Origin: DATLZM01 sp035559315
GTDB taxonomy: Bacteria > Actinomycetota > UBA4738 > HRBIN12
Direction of reading: 5' to 3'
Length of the DNA stretch: 11,189 bases
Assembly (NCBI GenBank): GCA_035559315.1
Contig: DATMBJ010000063.1
Location: 1-11,189, forward strand
Shown: positions 6,494 through 11,189 of the stretch, in pieces
Numbering within the stretch: the stretch's first letter is position 1
How the letters are laid out: every line of letters starts with the position of its first letter
The notes under the pieces: generated by a model
What the model was told of the DNA's origin: nothing
Seen by the model: only the letters and a program-made list of their open reading frames with translations
Database searches by the model: none
Program-made: the position numbers and the translations under genes

Positions 6494-7138
6494 TCAGGTC
6501 CGGACCGCGAGCCTGGCCCGGAGGTCCATCTCGAGGCAGACGGCCCGCGTCCTCCCCCGCGCGCCCCCCTCGAGCAGCCTGAGGATATCGCCCGGCGCGT
6601 CGAGGTCGAAGGCGAGCTCGGGGCGCTCGACGACGGCGACGGGGAGCCCTCGGCGCGCGGCCTCCTCCCGGTGGCGGCGGAACGACGACCGGCCGAACCG
6701 GGCCGGGATCGCCCGGGGCGGGCGGCGGAGGAGCAGGTTCGTCCCCCGGCGGTCCGCGGAGGGGGCGAGGACGACGGCGCCGAGGGTCCGGAGCGCCGCC
6801 CCGAGGGCCTCGGCGGTGACGAGCGGCGTGTCCGCCAGGAGCACGGCCAGGGCCTCGGCGCCCCGCGCCTCCGCCTCCTCCTCGACCTGGCGGACCGCGC
6901 CGCCCAGGGAGGGTTCCTCCTCGGCGACCGCCCGCACGCGGCGGCGGACGGCGATCTCGAGGACGGCCTCGTCGGGGGAGACGACCCACGTCTCCCACCC
7001 GGGGACGGCGGTGGCGGCATCCAGGACGTCCTCCAGCATCGCGAGCGTGAGGGCGGCCCGCTCGAGCGGCTCCAGGACCGGGGCGAGGCGGCCCTTGGCC
7101 TCGGAGAGCGACTTCACCGGCACCGCGAGGACCCGCAT
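6494..7138 (-). CDS. cofC: 2-phospho-L-lactate / phosphoenolpyruvate guanylyltransferase (CofC/FbiD)
   Basis: A 214-residue nucleotidyltransferase that activates a three-carbon phospho acid (phospholactate, or PEP in actinobacterial FbiD) with GTP for coenzyme F420 synthesis. The start ATG 7138 gives the family's N-terminus: VPVKSLSEAKGRLAPVL (6-22), where the Lys and Arg residues contact the nucleotide. LLADTPLV (100-107, Asp103) is the metal-binding strand. RRGTNLLL (130-137), FGRSSFRRH (148-156) and FDLDAPGD (177-184) are the remaining hallmark motifs. Length matches the family. The cell should therefore make F420, which fits Actinomycetota. The protein ends in a short basic extension after the last motif. 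It is transcribed leftward with the cold-shock-like gene and divergently from bioY. Confidence 0.93.
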   Translation of the reverse strand: MRVLAVPVKSLSEAKGRLAPVLEPLERAALTLAMLEDVLDAATAVPGWETWVVSPDEAVLEIAVRRRVRAVAEEEPSLGGAVRQVEEEAEARGAEALAVLLADTPLVTAEALGAALRTLGAVVLAPSADRRGTNLLLRRPPRAIPARFGRSSFRRHREEAARRGLPVAVVERPELAFDLDAPGDILRLLEGGARGRTRAVCLEMDLRARLAVRT

Positions 7139-7292
7139 CGGGCACAGCGTAGCCCCCGGGGGTCGGGGTAACCTGCGGCGGTCGCCCCGGGTCCGATGGA
7201 CGTGGCGATGGGCGCATCGCCCGCGCGCCGTGCCGGAGGCTGCCCGGGGGCGCGCCCGAGGGGTCGATGAGGAGAAGAGGAAGGAGGGGCCG
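7139..7292. promoter_or_regulatory. Divergent control region between cofC and bioY
   Basis: These 154 bases must hold promoters for cofC (left) and bioY (right). A perfect 7-bp hairpin, GGCGATG (7204-7210) with CATCGCC (7215-7221) around a GGCG loop, lies about 70 bases before bioY. I saw no BirA-like biotin operator and no clear -35/-10 boxes. The bioY ribosome site AAGGAGGGG is at 7281-7289. Confidence 0.4.
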
Positions 7293-7895
7293 TTGAGCAC
7301 GCTCGCATCCGCCCTGGTCCCGGCGAGCCGCGCGTCCGCCCGCGCGTCGCGCGTCGCCCTGGTGGTGGCCGGCAGCCTGCTGGTCGCCGCGCTCGCCCGG
7401 CTGGAGATCCACCTCCCGTTCACGCCGGTCCCGATCACCGGACAGACCCTCGGGGTGCTCCTCGTGGGCGCCGCCCTGGGGCCGGGGCTCGGGGCGGCGT
7501 CGATGGGTCTCTACCTCCTCGAGGGCGCGGTGGGCCTCCCGTTCTTCGCGGGCGGCGCCAGCGGGTGGTCGCTGCTCCAGGCGACCTCGGCCACCGGGGG
7601 GTACCTGTGGGGGTTCGTGGCGGCGGCGGCGGTCGTGGGATGGCTCGCGCGCCGGGGCTGGGACCGGAGCTTCCGGGGGGCCGTGGCGGCCATGCTGGTG
7701 GGCGAGGTGGTGCTGTACGCGGTCGGGGTCCCGTGGCTCGCCGGAGCCCTCGGCGTGCCCGCCGGCCGCGCGCTCGAGCTCGGGCTCTACCCGTTCGTCG
7801 TGGGCGACGTGCTCAAGCTGTTCGCGGCCGCCGTCCTCCTTCCCACGGCCTGGCGGCTCGTCCGCGGGGGGGAGCGCGGCCCGGGATCGCGCTAG
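7293..7895 (+). CDS. bioY: Biotin transporter substrate-binding component BioY
   Basis: A 200-residue integral membrane protein, the S-component of the biotin ECF transporter. The start is TTG 7293, supported by AAGGAGGGG directly upstream and by the lack of another in-frame start close by. Five to six hydrophobic segments are visible. The signature region is ARLEIHLPFTPVPITGQTLG (residues 30-49), followed by LGPGLGAASMGLYLLEGAVG, GLPFFAGG and an ATGGYLWGF loop typical of BioY. The C-terminal helix carries PFVVGDVLKL, also conserved. No ATPase (BioM) or T-component (BioN) gene is adjacent, so it would use a shared energising module or work alone, as described for some BioY proteins. The next gene starts 30 bases later, so co-transcription with it is likely. 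Confidence 0.94.
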   Translation: MSTLASALVPASRASARASRVALVVAGSLLVAALARLEIHLPFTPVPITGQTLGVLLVGAALGPGLGAASMGLYLLEGAVGLPFFAGGASGWSLLQATSATGGYLWGFVAAAAVVGWLARRGWDRSFRGAVAAMLVGEVVLYAVGVPWLAGALGVPAGRALELGLYPFVVGDVLKLFAAAVLLPTAWRLVRGGERGPGSR

Positions 7896-7925
7896 GATCG
7901 ACGGGCGCGAGAGGAGCCGGGCCCC

Positions 7926-8609
7926 GTGGAGCCACTGTTCGAGGTCGCGAAGTCCGTCGTCCTTCCCCCGCTCAAGCTGTGGTTCAACTGGCGCTTCGAG
8001 GGCCTCGAGCACATCCCCCGCGAGGGGCCGGTGCTCGTGGCCGGGAACCACGTCTCGTACATCGACCAGTTCGCGCACGGCTACTTCCTGGTGAAGGCGG
8101 GGCGGCGCCCCCGGTTCCTGGCCAAGGCCGAGCTCTTCGAGGTGCCGGTCCTCGGCGCCGTGCTGCGCGGGATGCGCCAGATCCCGGTCCGCCGTGGGAC
8201 CGGCGACCCGGCGCCGGTGGAACGGGCCGTGGAGCTCCTCCGCGCGGGGGAGGTGGTGGTGGTCTACCCGGAGGCGACCGTGACCAAGAACCCGGACTTC
8301 ACGCCGATGCGGGGGAAGACGGGGGTGGTGCGGATCGCGCTCGCCGCCGGGGTCCCCGTCACGCCGGTCGCGACCTGGGGCGGGCAGGCCGTGTGGCAGA
8401 AGTCGGGGCCGGGCAGCCTGGCCTTCGGCCGTCCGATCTGGGTGAAGGCTGGCGCGCCCATCGACCTCTCCGAGCACGAGGGCCGCCGGGACGACCAGGA
8501 CCTCCTCCGCGAGCTCACCGACCGGGTGATGGACGAGCTGGCGGTGCTCGTCGAGGACCTTCGGTCACGGTACCCGAAGCGGTGGGCCTGGCCGCCGGCG
8601 GACGGGTAG
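7926..8609 (+). CDS. 1-acyl-sn-glycerol-3-phosphate acyltransferase-like (PlsC family)
   Basis: A 227-residue acyltransferase of the PlsC/LPLAT family, which transfers an acyl chain to lysophosphatidate or a similar acceptor at the membrane. The catalytic NHVSYID box (H42-x4-D47) is intact. Block II is present as LRGMRQIPVRRGTGD, block III as YPEATVTKNPDF (PEAT at 115-118, where PEGT is commoner), and block IV as VPVTPVATWG. GKTGVVRIAL after block III matches the actinobacterial subgroup. It starts at GTG 7926 with GAGAGGAG upstream. It lies 30 bases after bioY and 10 bases before the trans-sulfuration gene, so it is inside an operon. The acceptor cannot be read from sequence; phosphatidate synthesis is the default guess, and a role in other lipids is possible. 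Confidence 0.88.
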   Translation: MEPLFEVAKSVVLPPLKLWFNWRFEGLEHIPREGPVLVAGNHVSYIDQFAHGYFLVKAGRRPRFLAKAELFEVPVLGAVLRGMRQIPVRRGTGDPAPVERAVELLRAGEVVVVYPEATVTKNPDFTPMRGKTGVVRIALAAGVPVTPVATWGGQAVWQKSGPGSLAFGRPIWVKAGAPIDLSEHEGRRDDQDLLRELTDRVMDELAVLVEDLRSRYPKRWAWPPADG

Positions 8610-8619
8610 CCTGGGGGCC

Positions 8620-9807
8620 GTGAGCGAGGAGCGCCCGCTCGGGTTCGCGACGCGCGCGGTCCACGGCCAGCGCACGCCCCCCATCCGGCAGGACACCCCG
8701 AGCGTCCCCATCTTCCAGACCGCGACGTTCCGGTTCGGGTCCTCGGAGGAGTACGCGGAGACCATCGCGTTCCGCCGGCCCGGCTACACCTACACCCGGG
8801 GCTACGGGAACCCCACGGTCCTCGCGTTCGAGCGCCTGATGGCGGACCTCGAGGGGACGGAGGCGGCGTTCGGCTTCGCCTCGGGGATGGCGGCGATCCA
8901 CACCGTCGTGACCGCCCTCGCCGAGCGGGGCGACCGGATCGTCTCGAGCCGCGAGCTGTACGGCGGGACGTACGCGCTGTTCACGAGGGTCCTGCCGCGC
9001 TACGGGGTGGAGGTGGAGTTCGTCGACGCCCACGACCTGGGCGCGGTGGCCCGGGCCCTCCCGGGGGCGAGGCTCTTCTACGTGGAGACCATCGCGAACC
9101 CCACGATGCGCGTGGCGGACCTCGAGGCGCTCGGCGCGGCCTGCCGCGAGGCGGGCGTGCCGGCCGTCGTCGACAACACGTTCGCCTCGCCCTACCTGTG
9201 CCGCCCGGCGGCGTTCGGCTTCGATCACGTGGTCCACTCCGCGACCAAGTACGTGGGCGGCCACCTGGACCTGATCGCCGGCGTGGTCTGCACGAGCGAA
9301 GAGGGGATGCGCCGGCTCCGCGACACGGTGATCGACACCGGGGGGACGATGGCCCCCTTCGAGGCCTGGCTCTGCCTGCGGGGGCTCGCCACGCTCGCCC
9401 TCCGGATGGAGCGGCACTCCGCGAGCGCGCTCGCGCTGGCGCGGTTCCTCCAGGCCCACCCGAAGGTGGAGCGGGTGCACTACGCGGGCCTGCCCTCCCA
9501 CTCGGACCACGAGGTGGCCCGGAGGATCCTGCCGCGGGGCTGCGGGGGGATGCTCGCGTTCGAGGTCGAGGGCGGGGTGGAGGCGGGGAAGCGGTTCTGC
9601 GACGCGCTCGAGCTCGCCTGGATCGCGGGGAGCCTCGGCGGGACCCATACGCTCGTCGGCCACGCCGCCTCCACGACCCACCGCCAGTACACGCCGGAGG
9701 CCCGCCGCGCCGCGGGGATCGCCGACGGGCTCGTCCGGGTCTCGGTGGGGCTGGAGGACGTCGAGGACCTGATCGAGGACTTCGGGCGGGCCCTGGAGAA
9801 GGTGTGA
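8620..9807 (+). CDS. PLP-dependent trans-sulfuration enzyme (cystathionine gamma-synthase/-lyase family)
   Basis: A 395-residue enzyme of the Cys/Met-metabolism PLP family. Visible active-site parts are YTR (58-60) and SGM (88-90) for phosphate binding, Tyr114 in ELYGGTY stacking on the cofactor, VVDNTF with Asp185, HSATKYVGG with Lys210 forming the Schiff base, and Arg373 in VRVSVGLED for the substrate carboxylate. The family includes cystathionine gamma-synthase, cystathionine gamma-lyase, methionine gamma-lyase and O-acyl-homoserine sulfhydrylase, and sequence inspection does not separate them. The position where methionine gamma-lyase has its special Cys (YGCT) is Gly here, which argues against that activity. 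The gene starts at GTG 8620, 10 bases after the acyltransferase, and its TGA overlaps the ddl start (GTGA). Confidence 0.93.
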   Translation: MSEERPLGFATRAVHGQRTPPIRQDTPSVPIFQTATFRFGSSEEYAETIAFRRPGYTYTRGYGNPTVLAFERLMADLEGTEAAFGFASGMAAIHTVVTALAERGDRIVSSRELYGGTYALFTRVLPRYGVEVEFVDAHDLGAVARALPGARLFYVETIANPTMRVADLEALGAACREAGVPAVVDNTFASPYLCRPAAFGFDHVVHSATKYVGGHLDLIAGVVCTSEEGMRRLRDTVIDTGGTMAPFEAWLCLRGLATLALRMERHSASALALARFLQAHPKVERVHYAGLPSHSDHEVARRILPRGCGGMLAFEVEGGVEAGKRFCDALELAWIAGSLGGTHTLVGHAASTTHRQYTPEARRAAGIADGLVRVSVGLEDVEDLIEDFGRALEKV

Positions 9808-10949
9808 GCGCGGGGAGCGGGACCGGGGGGCGCCGGCGGATCGCCGTGCTGTTCGGGGGGCGCTCGGCCGAGCACGAGATCTCCTGCCTCTCGGCCCGGT
9901 CGGTGATCGAGGCCCTGGACCCGGCCCGCTACGAGGTGATCCCCATCGGGATCACGAAGGGGGGCGCCTGGCGGATGCTGCCGGGCGGGCCGCCCGCCCT
10001 CCCCGCGGCGGGGGGCGCGCTCCCGTCGGTGGAGGAGGACGCCGGGCCGGGGATCGAGCTGGCCCGGGACCCCGACGCGCCGGCGCTGGTGCGGGAGGAC
10101 GGGACCCGGGCCCCGGTCGACGTGGTGTTCCCCGTGCTCCACGGCCCCTACGGCGAGGACGGGACCGTGCAGGGGCTCCTGGAGCTCGCCGGGATCCCGT
10201 ACGTCGGGGCGGGGGTGCTGGCCTCGGCGGTGGGGATGGACAAGGCGGTGCAGAAGGCGCTGTTCGAGCGGGCCGGGCTCCCGGTCGCGCCCCACGCCGT
10301 GGTCCACGAGCGGGAGTGGGAGGAGGACCCGGAGGCCGTCGAGGCGCGCGCCGCCGACCTCGGCTACCCGCTGTTCACGAAGCCCGCGACGCTCGGCTCG
10401 TCGGTGGGGGTGGTGAAGGTGCACCGCCCGGAGGAGCTCCGCGCGGGGCTCGAGGAGGCGTTCCGCTACGCGCGGAAGGCGGTCGTGGAGCGGAGCGCGG
10501 AGGGGGCGCGCGAGCTCGAGGTCGCGGTCCTCGGGAACGACGATCCCGTGGCGTCGGTGGTGGGCGAGATCCGGCCCCGGGGCCACGAGTTCTACGACTA
10601 CGCCGCGAAGTACCTCGACGAGCAGGGTGCCGAGCTCCTGATCCCCGCCGACGTGCCGACGGAGGTCGCCAGGGAGGCCCAGCGGATGGCGGTCGAGGCG
10701 TTCCGGGCGATCGACTGCGCCGGGATGGCGCGGGTGGACCTGTTCCTCCTCGAGGAGGGGCGCCTGCTCGTGAACGAGATCAACACGATCCCGGGGTTCA
10801 CGAAGATCTCGATGTACCCCAAGCTCTGGGAGGCGTCGGGCGTCCCCTACCCGGAGCTCGTCGACCGCCTCGTGGAGCTCGCGGTGGAGCGCTTCGAGCG
10901 CGAGCGGAAGAAGGGGACCGCCCTCGAGGGGCCGCCGGGGACCGCCTGA
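9804..10949 (+). CDS. ddl: D-alanine--D-alanine ligase
   Basis: A 381-residue ATP-grasp enzyme that joins two D-alanines for peptidoglycan precursors. The start GTG 9804 overlaps the preceding stop by 4 bases and gives the usual N-terminus IAVLFGGRSAEHEIS, with Glu23 in the first D-Ala site. Further motifs are HGPYGEDG (113-120), FTKPATLGSSVGV (191-203) with Lys193 for ATP, YDYAAKY (264-270) and NEINTIPGF (324-332) with metal ligands. Tyr270 in the omega-loop position, where D-lactate-specific ligases have Phe, predicts a normal D-Ala-D-Ala product and no intrinsic vancomycin resistance of that type. Length is near the upper end for the family, in part because of a Pro/Gly-rich insert around residues 56-75. 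Confidence 0.96.
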   Translation: MSAGSGTGGRRRIAVLFGGRSAEHEISCLSARSVIEALDPARYEVIPIGITKGGAWRMLPGGPPALPAAGGALPSVEEDAGPGIELARDPDAPALVREDGTRAPVDVVFPVLHGPYGEDGTVQGLLELAGIPYVGAGVLASAVGMDKAVQKALFERAGLPVAPHAVVHEREWEEDPEAVEARAADLGYPLFTKPATLGSSVGVVKVHRPEELRAGLEEAFRYARKAVVERSAEGARELEVAVLGNDDPVASVVGEIRPRGHEFYDYAAKYLDEQGAELLIPADVPTEVAREAQRMAVEAFRAIDCAGMARVDLFLLEEGRLLVNEINTIPGFTKISMYPKLWEASGVPYPELVDRLVELAVERFERERKKGTALEGPPGTA

Positions 10950-10954
10950 GGGGC

Positions 10955-10969
10955 CGGGGCGGCGCCCCG
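10955..10969. terminator. Possible bidirectional terminator hairpin between ddl and the Lrp-type gene
   Basis: CGGGGC (10955-10960) pairs with GCCCCG (10964-10969) across a GGC loop. It sits in the 23-base gap between two convergent genes, where a terminator shared by both would be expected. There is no T-tract on either side, so it would be an atypical one. Confidence 0.4.
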
Positions 10970-10972
10970 CGC

Positions 10973-11189
10973 CTACAGGTGGACCACCGGGCAGGTGAGG
11001 GTCCGGGTGATGCCCTCCACGGCCTGGATCTTCGCGACGACGAGCTTCCCGAGCTCGTCCACGTTCCTCGCCTCGGCGCGGACGATCACGTCGTAGGGGC
11101 CGGTGACGTCCTCGGCCTCGGTGACCCCCTTGATCTCGCGGACCTCCTTCGCGACCTGCGCGGCCTTGCCCACCTCGGTCTGGATGAGG
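10973..11189 (-). CDS. Stand-alone Lrp/AsnC ligand-binding (RAM) domain protein, start cut by window end
   Basis: The frame is open from the TAG at 10973-10975 leftward in translation to the right edge, 71 codons visible. It begins LIQTEVGKAAQVAKEVREI and continues through GVTEAEDVTGPYDVIVRAEA to the end ITRTLTCPVVHL. This is the RAM/AsnC effector-binding domain without the DNA-binding helix-turn-helix. Such proteins of about 75-80 residues are very common in Actinomycetota, so only a few N-terminal residues should be missing. An internal GTG at 11173 would drop the first conserved strand and is not the real start. The domain forms dimers and higher rings that sense amino acids or other small molecules in Lrp relatives; its own role is unknown. 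It converges on ddl. Confidence 0.9.
   Translation of the reverse strand, partial: LIQTEVGKAAQVAKEVREIKGVTEAEDVTGPYDVIVRAEARNVDELGKLVVAKIQAVEGITRTLTCPVVHL

Noticed and set aside
8515..9681. - strand frame of 388 codons opposite the trans-sulfuration gene
   Set aside because: Shadow of a well-supported PLP enzyme gene; typical high-GC antisense composition.
1..11189. CRISPR array or long direct repeats
   Set aside because: No regularly spaced repeats were seen; the recurring short GC motifs are codon-usage effects.

Overview
The window is GC-rich bacterial DNA, most likely from an actinobacterium. Almost every gene runs over GTG, ATG or TTG starts with close spacing or 4-base overlaps. A CofC/FbiD-type enzyme points to coenzyme F420 synthesis. 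The gene set on the right (HU, CofC, PlsC-like acyltransferase, D-Ala-D-Ala ligase, stand-alone Lrp/AsnC ligand-binding protein) resembles the hupB-fbiD-gpsA-ddl-thiL neighbourhood of Actinomycetota as I remember it. The exact lineage cannot be fixed from the sequence.

Left part (1-4144), defence operon on the + strand: the 3' end of a PglZ-like gene, a complete brxL (BREX AAA+/Lon-like protein), then a HipA-like kinase gene and a DUF3037 gene. All four are joined by overlaps or an 8-base gap, so they are probably one transcript. pglZ followed directly by brxL fits BREX type 1 (or type 4); the remaining BREX genes would lie upstream of the window. The kinase-DUF3037 pair has visibly lower GC than its surroundings and looks like cargo added to the 3' end of the BREX operon. 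It is the best candidate here for a little-studied defence or toxin-like module.

Middle part (4145-5176): about 1 kb of mostly non-coding DNA. It holds the decayed C-terminal end of an IS256-family transposase (in-frame stop, 5' part missing) and several hairpins. I read it as the scarred right edge of the mobile defence island.

Right part (5177-11189), chromosomal housekeeping: a putative lipoprotein gene (-) diverges from an HU gene (+). HU converges tail to tail on a small cold-shock-like protein (-), which is preceded in the same direction by cofC. Divergent from cofC is a + strand run of bioY (biotin uptake), a PlsC-like acyltransferase, a PLP-dependent trans-sulfuration enzyme and ddl. 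A stand-alone Lrp/AsnC (RAM) domain gene on the - strand, cut by the window end, converges on ddl across a short hairpin.
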